Of a DNA stretch of 21,831 nucleotides, positions 1 through 5,794 are shown piece after piece; the first letter of the stretch is position 1; each line of letters begins with the position of its first letter. The translations under genes were made by a program, and so were the position numbers. The notes below the pieces were generated by a model that ran no database searches, had not been told where the DNA came from, and saw nothing but the letters and a program-made list of their open reading frames with translations. The DNA comes from a virus: IMG/VR virus record IMGVR_UViG_3300005253_000074, positions 1-21,831 of that record. One strand, given 5' to 3'.

Positions 1-121
1 TGGAGAGAGATTATCCTGAGTTAAAGTTTGATGCCCTACGATCTCTTGGGGATATTTCGGGTCGGGCTCTGAGAATTGCACGTCAACCCGCAGAGACAAA
101 AGTTCTCCAGAGGCGGGCAAA
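1..121. repeat. Terminal direct repeat, left copy (circular contig overlap)
   Basis: These 121 bases are identical to the last 121 bases of the window (21711-21831). The portal reading frame enters on one copy and continues without interruption from the other, so the repeat marks a circular or terminally redundant molecule with a unit length of 21,710 bp. Exactly 121 bp is a common assembler k-mer length, so an assembly overlap on a circle is more likely than a packaged terminal repeat. Confidence 0.95.
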
Positions 122-425
122 CTACGATGATGGCTTAAAGAGAGTGCTTCAAATGGCAGTCTCCATTGGTGGTTTCCGCAGCCTGTTTGGGTTTAATCTG
201 GATAGTTATGGAAGCGGGGCACTGGAGTTTGAGTTTGGGAAACGCAGTGTTTTCGCTATAGACATTCTCGAAGAACATGAGGAAGATAAGGCTTTCTGGG
301 AAGCTGTGAAGATCGCCAAAGAAGCTGGCATGCCGCTGTTAGCTTACCTGGAGCTCAAGGGTTGGGATGAAGTGGCCCTGGCCAAATTGCGTGCTGGGCC
401 ATCGAACAACAACAACAACAACTAA
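1..425 (+). CDS. Portal protein, C-terminal part (continues from 20666-21831)
   Basis: This is the 3' end of the portal gene that begins at 20666. The first complete codon starts at base 3, and this stretch encodes the last 140 of 489 residues, with stop TAA at 423-425. The portal is the dodecameric ring at the capsid vertex through which the terminase pumps DNA. Identity rests on the position directly after the large terminase gene, the total length of 489 aa (normal for siphophage portals) and the N-terminal features seen at the other end of the window. The C-terminus is acidic and helical, then ends in six consecutive Asn residues encoded by six AAC codons. The stop codon overlaps, tail to tail, the stop of the minus-strand FtsK-like gene by 4 nt, and no terminator is visible between the convergent genes. 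Confidence 0.85.
   Translation, partial: ERDYPELKFDALRSLGDISGRALRIARQPAETKVLQRRANYDDGLKRVLQMAVSIGGFRSLFGFNLDSYGSGALEFEFGKRSVFAIDILEEHEEDKAFWEAVKIAKEAGMPLLAYLELKGWDEVALAKLRAGPSNNNNNN
405..422 (+). repeat. (AAC)6 trinucleotide microsatellite
   Basis: Six perfect AAC units end the portal coding sequence as six Asn codons just before its TAA. The last bases also lie in the terminal codon overlap with the minus-strand gene. Such a tract can gain or lose units by slippage without changing the portal frame. Confidence 0.95.
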
Positions 426-1834
426 TAGTCAATATCCCACTTGTCCAGAACGGCCTTAATCCGCTCGTTATTTGGCCCGGTGGCAGACCAGCCCAGTAGC
501 CCGGTGACGCGCATCATCACGATCTTGCCCTTCGCGTTCCTGCTGCTTTGGGCCGCATCGATGATCTCTTGCTCCTTGTCCGTTGGCTCCGCCTCTATAA
601 ATGCCAGTTCGTCAATGGTCACTTCGGGCTCCGGCGCTGGCTCCAAAACCAAATACTTCTCAGTTTTAGTCATCTCGCTTCGAGCCTGCGTGTCGCTGTA
701 GTACATCCGCCCGTTGTATGCCCCCGGGGTGATTAGCTCGTAGGGGTCCTTGTCCTTAAAACTCTTGCCCAGTATGGCGCTGTGCTCGCCCGTGATAGCA
801 TCTTTTTCAAGTGTAATAAAGTACTCGACGCCAGCCAGCAAGTTCCCCATCCCCTGCAAGCCCAGGCTCCCAACGGTGTGTTCGTGGCTCACCAGGAAGT
901 AGCCCCATCCAGCTTTGCGGCTATCCATATACAGCATGCGATTATCGTCCGGCCCCCATTGTTTTTTCGCTTGCAATTCAGCCAGCACTCCTGACCATTC
1001 TTCACAGATTACAAAGCAAGGCGGAGATGGCAGTGGCGTACTATCATCCCCGCAGCCGGCCTCGTAGCGCTTCTTGATGTCCGACTGCATTTGATCCAGG
1101 AAGCCTCGGATGGAACCATAATCCAGCCCGGCCCCGATGATCGTTACGTCATCACCGCCCCAGACCGTCTTGGGCGCATGGGGGTCCAAAATAAAAACTC
1201 TGCCGTCCCGCTTTTGAACTATCTCTTGCTTTGCCAGGTCTACCATGTGCTTCGCAAGGGTTGTTTTTCCGGTGTCCATTGCGCCAAAACCAATAAATCG
1301 ACCTGAGCCACGGGATGATAGCGCCTTGCGTGCTACAGGCTCAAATTCAAGCCTTCGGGGAGGCGCTTCCAGCAGGGGAACCTCATTCTCTTGCTTGCTG
1401 ATAATCGTAGCCGGGAAGTGGTCAAACTTTGCCCCTTCGCCCAGGGTTGTCGGGTGGATGAGGCCATGATCAAGCTGTTTCAGTGCGGCATTTATAAGGC
1501 CCCACTCAGCATCCGTGCGCATTTGCATACGATCACTTTCGATACCGGACTGCCGGGCCTCGTTTTGCAGTAACGATCTGTCACGGCGCCCCTGGGCAGT
1601 CCTGGTCATCGACCACCCGCCGAGCCAGATGGCCAGCACCGGGACTGTAATCAAGACAGCGATCACGATACCGCCAGCAACCGCCCAGACTATAAACGGG
1701 GTGGCATCCTCTATGGCTCTTTTGGCCGTAATCCAGGTAAAGACGGCAGCAATCAAAATCACCGGCGATACCAGCGCTGCCAGGCAGGCCATAGCTTCGA
1801 TTAACTTGAAGTGTCGTTCCAAAGGTTTTCCCAT
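422..1834 (-). CDS. Membrane-anchored FtsK/HerA-type DNA translocase ATPase
   Basis: The protein has 470 aa when started at the ATG at 1834, which has GGAG 9 nt upstream; a TTG five codons earlier is less likely. Two hydrophobic helices (about residues 12-36 and 46-73) anchor it in the membrane. A basic linker follows, then a RecA-like motor with Walker A G184-A-M-D-T-G-K-T191, a DPHA strand near 217-220, Walker B with the acidic pair E278-E279 after FVIC, and a SHEH segment near 316 where FtsK/HerA relatives carry a sensor motif. The last 45 residues look like a winged helix. The plan matches FtsK, Streptomyces TraB and other dsDNA pumps. Because a terminase is present elsewhere, I infer a role in plasmid-state partition, dimer resolution or cell-to-cell transfer rather than packaging. 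It is the last gene of the minus operon, 4 nt after its neighbour. Confidence 0.8.
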   Translation of the reverse strand: MGKPLERHFKLIEAMACLAALVSPVILIAAVFTWITAKRAIEDATPFIVWAVAGGIVIAVLITVPVLAIWLGGWSMTRTAQGRRDRSLLQNEARQSGIESDRMQMRTDAEWGLINAALKQLDHGLIHPTTLGEGAKFDHFPATIISKQENEVPLLEAPPRRLEFEPVARKALSSRGSGRFIGFGAMDTGKTTLAKHMVDLAKQEIVQKRDGRVFILDPHAPKTVWGGDDVTIIGAGLDYGSIRGFLDQMQSDIKKRYEAGCGDDSTPLPSPPCFVICEEWSGVLAELQAKKQWGPDDNRMLYMDSRKAGWGYFLVSHEHTVGSLGLQGMGNLLAGVEYFITLEKDAITGEHSAILGKSFKDKDPYELITPGAYNGRMYYSDTQARSEMTKTEKYLVLEPAPEPEVTIDELAFIEAEPTDKEQEIIDAAQSSRNAKGKIVMMRVTGLLGWSATGPNNERIKAVLDKWDIDY

Positions 1835-1838
1835 AATC

Positions 1839-2081
1839 TCACTCTCCAAATAGACCCTTAAACAGGCCGCCCATCCTACTCTTTTTCAATACCACTTCAG
1901 GGCGGCCAAGGATATTCAAAATGGTGTTTCCCATATCAAGCTGCGCGTGCGCAAAGCCGTATTCCGCTCGACCTATATCGCCCTTGCTCATCTTGGCGGC
2001 GGCGAGCGTTGCCTCCGTTCTGGCCACGTCCTCTATCTCGGCGAGTTGCTTGGCCAAGAAAGCACATCCCTGACAACTCAT
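1839..2081 (-). CDS. Hypothetical 80-aa protein with N-terminal CxxC
   Basis: I do not recognise this family. The protein begins MSCQGC, so a C3-x2-C6 pair sits at the very N-terminus. A predicted helical hairpin rich in Ala, Glu and Lys follows, and the tail is basic and glycine-rich. The ATG at 2081 is preceded by a strong GGGAGGAGGG ribosome site and overlaps the TAA of the upstream 56-aa gene as TAATG, so the two are probably translationally coupled. It lies 4 nt before the FtsK-like gene, whose ribosome site is inside this gene's end. A small accessory to the translocase is possible from position alone. Confidence 0.65.
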   Translation of the reverse strand: MSCQGCAFLAKQLAEIEDVARTEATLAAAKMSKGDIGRAEYGFAHAQLDMGNTILNILGRPEVVLKKSRMGGLFKGLFGE

Positions 2082-2251
2082 TATTCCCTCCTCCCGATGT
2101 TCTTCAGAAGACGCTTTGCTGCTGCCTTGGCTTTTGCCGGCGTGGTCCCGGTTTCGCTTCCAAAGCAGGCACCGTTTATGAAAACTTCTACCACATACTT
2201 GCCATCCCTCGAAAGACGAATTGGCTTAGTGAAACTAACCGTGTTGGCCAT
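2081..2251 (-). CDS. 56-aa protein resembling the C-terminal part of a dsRNA-binding domain
   Basis: This small gene fills the only gap between two coupled neighbours. Its ATG at 2251 overlaps the upstream gene's TAA (TAATG) and its own TAA overlaps the next ATG at 2081. AAGGTG lies about 9 nt before the start. The 56 residues show a short strand, the segment KYVVEVFING, a glycine-rich strand ending GSETGTT, and then a lysine/alanine helix with AKAKAAAKRLL. That order (two strands, G-x-G turn, basic A-K-A-A-A-K helix) is the signature of the second half of a dsRBD. The first helix of a standard 65-70 aa dsRBD is missing. RNA binding is inferred from this resemblance only. A generic small beta-beta-alpha protein is the alternative. 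Confidence 0.65.
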   Translation of the reverse strand: MANTVSFTKPIRLSRDGKYVVEVFINGACFGSETGTTPAKAKAAAKRLLKNIGRRE

Positions 2252-3102
2252 TATTCCGCACCTTCTGGTCGATCATTAAGCTGATGTCGATAATTTCTGA
2301 TGGTGCGCTCATTCCTGCCCACCATTTTGCCTATCTCCACATTGGAATATCCATCGGAAATGAAGCCGGGCAGCCGTTCCAAAATGTCCGCCCTGTCCAG
2401 TTTCCGACCGGAATTAATTTCCGGCAAAACGCCGTTTCCCGTGTTCTGATCGTTTTTCCAGTTGGAATTTTCCGGCTGCGTTCCGGCTGTTTCCGAGAGA
2501 CTGGCCAGTTTCAGTTCATGCTTATTGTCCGCTCTTTTCCGGTCTGTTTCCCGATTGTCCGCTCTGTCCTCATCCTCTAGCTTCTGCGAACGGGCCAGTT
2601 CCTCATCCTCCAGGTGGTGCTTTCTGGCCAGTTCCTCATCGCGCTGTTGAGTCGTCTGCGCATGATTGTTTTCGATGTCGGCCTTAAGCGTTTTGGCCCA
2701 GTAGCCGATCACCACGAAGAAAGGGATCGCCAGCTTTACATACTCTGATATAACACCCTGGTCAGTCATCTCTATATAGTGAGCGAAAGTAAAGAAGACG
2801 GCAAATACGATGCTGAAAAACCAGAGGAGCCTGCTATTAGCACGGGCGGCGGCTCCCACGAGATAGACGGCCAGTCCCTCGACAGCGATGAAAGCTACAA
2901 TGGCTATGGTAATGGCGTAGGGAAGCGGTTGGCCGTTTACCAGTAAATCAGTATAAATGCCCCAGGCCACCAGAGAGGCGTTGAACCCGCCGACAAAGTA
3001 AATGCCAGCCTCTAAATAGAAGTCGTTGATTATTGCGCCAAGTGAACTGAAGATACTTTTAGCTCTATTGGCTATTCTGGTTTCAATATTTTGTCTAATC
3101 AT
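2251..3102 (-). CDS. Four-TM membrane protein with coiled coil and C-terminal helix-turn-helix
   Basis: The protein has 283 aa. Four hydrophobic segments lie near residues 31-51, 61-85, 91-111 and 119-137. A highly charged, repetitive coiled coil follows (about 148-205, with recurring DEELAR and LEDED units), then a Ser/Asn-rich linker. Residues about 236-275 form a helix-turn-helix of resolvase/LuxR-like appearance, with the second helix at NERTIRNYRHQL. The layout suggests a membrane-tethered DNA-binding protein. The start ATG overlaps the previous stop as ATGA and has GAGGTG upstream. It sits three genes before the FtsK-like pump, so I infer that it recruits or anchors DNA at the membrane for that pump or for partition. 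I know no named family with this exact order. Confidence 0.75.
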   Translation of the reverse strand: MIRQNIETRIANRAKSIFSSLGAIINDFYLEAGIYFVGGFNASLVAWGIYTDLLVNGQPLPYAITIAIVAFIAVEGLAVYLVGAAARANSRLLWFFSIVFAVFFTFAHYIEMTDQGVISEYVKLAIPFFVVIGYWAKTLKADIENNHAQTTQQRDEELARKHHLEDEELARSQKLEDEDRADNRETDRKRADNKHELKLASLSETAGTQPENSNWKNDQNTGNGVLPEINSGRKLDRADILERLPGFISDGYSNVEIGKMVGRNERTIRNYRHQLNDRPEGAE

Positions 3103-3296
3103 TTCGTCACCTCGGTTCCTCTCGGTAAAAGGGCCATCAATCTACGGACGGCAAGTAGTCCCGCTGCCGCGCCAAGCCTCAACGCATCGATGTCATCGGC
3201 CTCTGCTATTGTCAGGATACAATCCGTAACATCTTCACGCGCTGTCTTAATCTGACCTTCAATTCGTTTCGGGGAGGATTTTCTGTTATAATTCAT
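3099..3296 (-). CDS. Hypothetical 65-aa protein
   Basis: No family is recognised. The N-terminus is basic (MNYNRKSSPKR); the rest is predicted to be two helices, the second Ala/Leu-rich. AAGAAGG lies about 4 nt before the ATG, and the stop overlaps the next start as ATGA, which supports translation as part of the operon. The leader and ribosome site lie opposite a possible plus-strand antisense RNA (3299-3357), so its translation may be controlled by RNA pairing. Confidence 0.6.
   Translation of the reverse strand: MNYNRKSSPKRIEGQIKTAREDVTDCILTIAEADDIDALRLGAAAGLLAVRRLMALLPRGTEVTK
3264..3292 (+). promoter_or_regulatory. Candidate extended -10 promoter for antisense RNA
   Basis: TATAAT at 3287-3292 is preceded by TG one base upstream (TGTTATAAT), a full extended -10 element on the strand opposite the genes. 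The -35 hexamer at 17-bp spacing (TCGTTT) is poor. The -10 coincides with codons 2-4 of the 65-aa gene, so chance is a real alternative. Confidence 0.4.
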
Positions 3297-3298
3297 GT

Positions 3299-3357
3299 TG
3301 CCTTCTTGTTATATAGTTAGTTGTCGGGCCTCCAGTGCTGGAGGCCCTTATTTATTT
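3299..3357 (+). ncRNA. Candidate short antisense RNA opposite the 65-aa gene leader
   Basis: A transcript starting about 7 nt after the -10 at 3287-3292 would run about 58 nt and stop at the hairpin and T-rich tract at 3326-3357. It would be complementary to the ribosome site and leader of the 65-aa gene but not its coding region. The inference rests on the promoter-terminator pairing alone. Confidence 0.4.
3326..3357 (+). terminator. Perfect 9-bp hairpin followed by T-rich tract
   Basis: GGGCCTCCA (3326-3334) and TGGAGGCCC (3339-3347) pair perfectly around a GTGC loop and are followed on the plus strand by TTATTTATTT. The minus strand has no U-tract after the hairpin, so as a terminator it works in the plus direction, against the surrounding genes. 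On the minus-strand mRNA it would be a stable intergenic hairpin just after the stop of the 81-aa gene. Confidence 0.65.
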
Positions 3358-3358
3358 G

Positions 3359-3604
3359 CTAGTTTCGCGCCAATACTCCAGATGGCCTGGGGGTTGGATC
3401 ACCCAGAGCGGCCTGGATGGAGCCTACAACCGTTGGGTCAGACAAGCAGTCAAGTTCAGCGGCTATCTCCGCCCTGCTCCGCCCGCTTGAGCTTTGCGCT
3501 CGTATGGTGGCAAGTAGTTCTGATGGGACCTCGGCGTCAAATAGCGTGCCGTGTTCCCGGTTAAGTCTCGACAAGAGCGCTAATCGCTCATCTATAGTTT
3601 TCAT
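3359..3604 (-). CDS. Hypothetical 81-aa protein
   Basis: No family is recognised. The protein is acidic and helical in the N-terminal half, with SRAEIAAELDCLSDPTVVGSIQAAL in the middle resembling a small HTH-like helix pair, and ends in a proline-rich tail. The ATG at 3604 has TAGGAG 8 nt upstream. Its leader is nearly the same as that of the 126-aa gene at 4633. It lies just downstream of the tmRNA-like RNA and upstream of the 3326-3347 hairpin. Confidence 0.6.
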   Translation of the reverse strand: MKTIDERLALLSRLNREHGTLFDAEVPSELLATIRAQSSSGRSRAEIAAELDCLSDPTVVGSIQAALGDPTPRPSGVLARN

Positions 3605-3646
3605 CTTGTTTCTCCTAAAATAGTGATAATTGCTTAAATTACTAAG

Positions 3647-3765
3647 TGGAAGCGCGGGGGATCGAACCCCGGTCCAGAGCGAGGCTGTTGTTGGCCTTTT
3701 GGCGCTTTTGCTGTGGGCCTTTACGCCTAACGGGCCACCTCGTCTGTCGAAACCATTTCGCTCCC
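3647..3765 (-). ncRNA. Compact tmRNA-like RNA (tRNA-like domain, P2 and one pseudoknot only)
   Basis: RNA numbering runs from 3765 (1) to 3647 (119). The acceptor stem is GGGAGCG (1-7) with CGCUUCC (112-118), including a G3-U pair, the alanine identity element. The 5' segment GGUUUCGACAG (12-22) and the 3' segment UCUGGAC plus a T arm (95-111, loop UUCGAUC) match tmRNA ends. P2 pairs 20-28 with 82-91 (9 bp, one bulged C). A PK1-like pseudoknot forms from 30-33/47-50 and 39-43/61-65. Normal tmRNAs are about 350 nt. Here PK2-PK4 are absent, a tag-like ANNSLAL frame begins at 71, and no frame has a stop after the pseudoknot. CCA is not encoded. It lies 7 nt after the stop of the 90-aa gene and is probably processed from the operon transcript. 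Confidence 0.8.
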
Positions 3766-3772
3766 ATAAGTG

Positions 3773-4045
3773 TTACCCTTCGAGAAGCGGAGACCATATT
3801 GGATTTCCAGCTTCTACATACTCCGCGAACTTCAGTACGTTGCTTGACAATTCCGGCTCGGCGGCAGCAAACCAATCCTCGTTGCACAGTCGTCTTATTC
3901 CGGCTATCCGACCTTCGAGTGACCCCAGTTGCTGGCTCTTGCTACCTTTCATTCGAGAGAAGCGGTTCGGGTCGGTGGTCTTGGACTTCGTAATGTCTGA
4001 TATGTGGGCGGAGATTAGTTGCTTGCTTATCAGTACGCTTGGCAT
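3773..4045 (-). CDS. Hypothetical 90-aa protein
   Basis: No family is recognised. The ATG at 4045 has GGAG 6 nt upstream and overlaps the preceding stop as TAATG, so I prefer it to a GTG four codons earlier. The protein has a basic first half (many Lys, Arg and Ser) and a more acidic, aromatic second half. Its stop lies 7 nt before the first base of the tmRNA-like RNA. Confidence 0.6.
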   Translation of the reverse strand: MPSVLISKQLISAHISDITKSKTTDPNRFSRMKGSKSQQLGSLEGRIAGIRRLCNEDWFAAAEPELSSNVLKFAEYVEAGNPIWSPLLEG

Positions 4046-4224
4046 TATATGCTCCACTTAAGTAATCTCTTGCAAATGCCGTACAAGGCCCTGTACGTAG
4101 GTCCGAAGGTTCCGGTACTGGCGGTTGGCTTGTAAACATCCCAATAAGTCTTATATCTTAATAGAGTGCGCGCTCCTCCTCCAATTACTACGGTTGGACG
4201 ACTTCCTGCGTTTTCGTGTTTCAT
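4045..4224 (-). CDS. Hypothetical 59-aa basic protein
   Basis: No family is recognised. The ATG at 4224 has AGGAG 8 nt upstream. The product is rich in Arg, Lys, Tyr and Gly and ends with a basic amphipathic helix (YGICKRLLKW). Its TAA overlaps the next ATG (TAATG). Small size and the lack of a detectable domain limit any functional call, but spacing and ribosome site favour a real gene. Confidence 0.55.
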   Translation of the reverse strand: MKHENAGSRPTVVIGGGARTLLRYKTYWDVYKPTASTGTFGPTYRALYGICKRLLKWSI

Positions 4225-4252
4225 AATTCTAGCTCCTGCTATAATTAGTTGA

Positions 4253-4633
4253 TTAGTTCCTGGCGTACACCGATGGCAACATTGCCTCGGCCCGCTCTTT
4301 GAATTCGTCCGCGACAACGGTCAAGACGTTCATATCTACGAAGGTGGGTTTTGGCCTCGTTTCATAGAAACAACCATTCAGGATAGCAATTGCGCCGGGC
4401 TTATCAACCGACAAACAATGCATCGCCAGTCCAATCGCCTTTTGCCAGTGCCATCCTTTGCCGCATGACCAGGAATTGTGGTATGTACCGACCACAATCG
4501 TTTGGCCGCAGAAACAACGGCCTCTGTGCAAAGTTCTATGACCCCACTTGTAACGTTCCATTTCAATTCCTAACGACCGTAACAGGGAAAGTACGTTCCT
4601 GGAGTCCGCGCTCTTGATTACGAAATACTTCAT
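4253..4633 (-). CDS. Hypothetical 126-aa protein with Cys/His cluster
   Basis: No family is recognised. Four cysteines and several histidines lie between about residues 40 and 73 (CFC, then SCGKGWHW, then HC), which could bind zinc. The N-terminal 25 residues look like a strand-helix-strand. The ATG at 4633 follows TAGGAGTAACAAG, and the TAG of that ribosome site is also the stop codon of the upstream putative rep gene, so the two genes are tightly coupled. Confidence 0.6.
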   Translation of the reverse strand: MKYFVIKSADSRNVLSLLRSLGIEMERYKWGHRTLHRGRCFCGQTIVVGTYHNSWSCGKGWHWQKAIGLAMHCLSVDKPGAIAILNGCFYETRPKPTFVDMNVLTVVADEFKERAEAMLPSVYARN

Positions 4634-4643
4634 CTTGTTACTC

Positions 4644-5636
4644 CTAATTATTCCAGCAAAAGTTCATTTGTCGTTCGATACATTCTTGTTCAGAGACTTC
4701 AAAGTGGTAGAATACCGGGCCGGGTTCGGGCTCTGGCTCATTAAACAAGCTATCTTGTCCAGATAAGGCCCCTATACTTAGGTCTGTCTCTATAGGTGTC
4801 TTATTTGGACATTCGACCACATTGGCGTTGTATTTCAATCGGTCAATCGGTCTGGTCTGTCTGATAAGGCCCTCGGTCTGGTATCCTATGCCTGCCTCAT
4901 CCAGGGCGCCTGTCAATCTGGAAGTCAGGGAAAAGATACGTGCTTGATGTTCCTTCTGATCAAAGGCGTACTTATTGGGCTTGATAGTCTTTGCTATAAT
5001 GGTAATGCGCTTGCTGTCACCGGGCTTCTCAGCCGTGATCTTGGTTAGATTGAGTGAATAGGTATCTTCTTTCTCGGCAGCTATTTTCTTTGACTTCAGG
5101 CTGTAAAGTAAACCGGTCTGTCGTTTGCCCTTTTCCTTCGAGATTTTAGCGGCCAGGGCGAAATCGTATTTCGGAGTCTCTACCACCTCTCCGTAAACTT
5201 CATCGCTCTGGATAATGAAGTCAAAGGCGCCGGCCTCGTTGAAAGCACGGTAGTACTGAGCCGTTTCGTCCCTTTGAATTCGCTTCTGCAGGGCCATTAC
5301 TTTGACCGCAGGGACGCTGAGTACGGAGATGACCAAACTATCGTTGCCGTCCTTGCGTATCTCCAGTCGTCTTAAAACACGCCGTTCAGTCTGGTCTGCT
5401 TTTCGCTGTAGGCACTCATCGCAGTGGCCGCACCGGATAGGCCGCGCTGACCATTCTCCTCGTGCGTTAAAAAGGCCGCTCCAATACTTGCCACAGTCTT
5501 CGTCTACATTTACTTGGTGGGCCAGGTCTATTTGTTGAGTCAACCCTTCGGCAAGGTTGTCGGACTGTGCTGCATGTCCAACGTTGGACTCTGTTGTCGG
5601 CGTGAAGTTATCGGCACTCTCATTTTCGCTGTTCAT
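4644..5636 (-). CDS. Putative replication initiation protein with Cys cluster
   Basis: The protein has 330 aa from the ATG at 5636, which has GGGAG 5 nt upstream. The frame is open back to a GTG at 5798 (384 aa) that overlaps the CopG-like stop as GTGA. I prefer the ATG because the intervening 158 nt hold an antisense RNA gene. C48 and C69-x2-C72-x2-C75 followed by QRKADQTERR resemble the N-terminal zinc motif of microvirus VP4-type replication initiators. The rest is mixed alpha/beta, with a basic middle and an acidic, Pro/Glu-rich C-terminus. I could not find a clear HUH motif or catalytic tyrosine. The replication call comes mainly from the layout: a CopG-like gene, a counter-transcribed RNA and then this gene, next to iteron-like repeats. 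Confidence 0.55.
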   Translation of the reverse strand: MNSENESADNFTPTTESNVGHAAQSDNLAEGLTQQIDLAHQVNVDEDCGKYWSGLFNARGEWSARPIRCGHCDECLQRKADQTERRVLRRLEIRKDGNDSLVISVLSVPAVKVMALQKRIQRDETAQYYRAFNEAGAFDFIIQSDEVYGEVVETPKYDFALAAKISKEKGKRQTGLLYSLKSKKIAAEKEDTYSLNLTKITAEKPGDSKRITIIAKTIKPNKYAFDQKEHQARIFSLTSRLTGALDEAGIGYQTEGLIRQTRPIDRLKYNANVVECPNKTPIETDLSIGALSGQDSLFNEPEPEPGPVFYHFEVSEQECIERQMNFCWNN

Positions 5637-5651
5637 CTTTTCTCCCAGTCC

Positions 5652-5680
5652 TTGCTTTATTGAGGACTTTCTGGTATAAT
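5652..5680 (+). promoter_or_regulatory. Strong extended -10 promoter for antisense RNA
   Basis: On the plus strand TTGCTT (5652-5657) and a perfect TATAAT (5675-5680) are separated by exactly 17 bp, and TG one base upstream of the -10 completes an extended element. No plus-strand gene follows; a terminator does, about 80 bp on. The predicted start is near 5687. Confidence 0.75.
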
Positions 5681-5686
5681 CAAAAG

Positions 5687-5788
5687 TAATAAGGGTTTCT
5701 GTGACTGGAGCCCGCGCCTCGCTGAGGTGATATACCTGTGTGGTGTCGATTTGCAGGGGTCCCCGTGTGTGGCGGGGGCCTTTTTGTT
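5687..5788 (+). ncRNA. Antisense (counter-transcribed) RNA between copG-like and rep-like genes
   Basis: The RNA is defined by the promoter at 5652-5680 and the intrinsic terminator at 5758-5790, giving about 100 nt. Besides the terminator hairpin it can form a small CCTC-GCT-GAGG stem-loop near 5716-5726. It is fully complementary to the leader of the putative rep mRNA, upstream of its ribosome site. In pMV158-family plasmids RNAII has this place and orientation and limits Rep synthesis together with CopG. The same role is inferred here. Confidence 0.65.
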
Positions 5789-5790
5789 TT
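5758..5790 (+). terminator. Intrinsic terminator of the antisense RNA
   Basis: GGTCCCCG (5758-5765) pairs with CGGGGGCC (5773-5780), with one G-U pair and a 7-nt loop, followed directly by TTTTTGTTTT. The U-tract exists only in the plus direction, opposite to the genes here. Confidence 0.8.
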
Positions 5791-5794
5791 CTGG

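Noticed and set aside
1-121. A true packaged terminal repeat
   Set aside because: A length equal to a common assembler k-mer and a position inside the portal coding sequence make a circular-contig overlap more likely.
3647-3765. An attachment site (attP) made of a tmRNA 3' fragment
   Set aside because: Both 5' and 3' ends and internal helices are present and paired, and no integrase gene is visible, so this is a full RNA gene rather than a 3'-end remnant.
3642-3887. Minus-strand 81-codon frame across the tmRNA-like RNA
   Set aside because: It has no ribosome site, overlaps the better-supported 90-aa gene, and its C-terminus is simply the translated tRNA-like domain.
4237-4245. Plus-strand extended -10 element TGCTATAAT
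   Set aside because: No downstream terminator or plus-strand gene, and no good -35; treated as chance, as was the similar element at 4992-5000 inside the rep-like gene.
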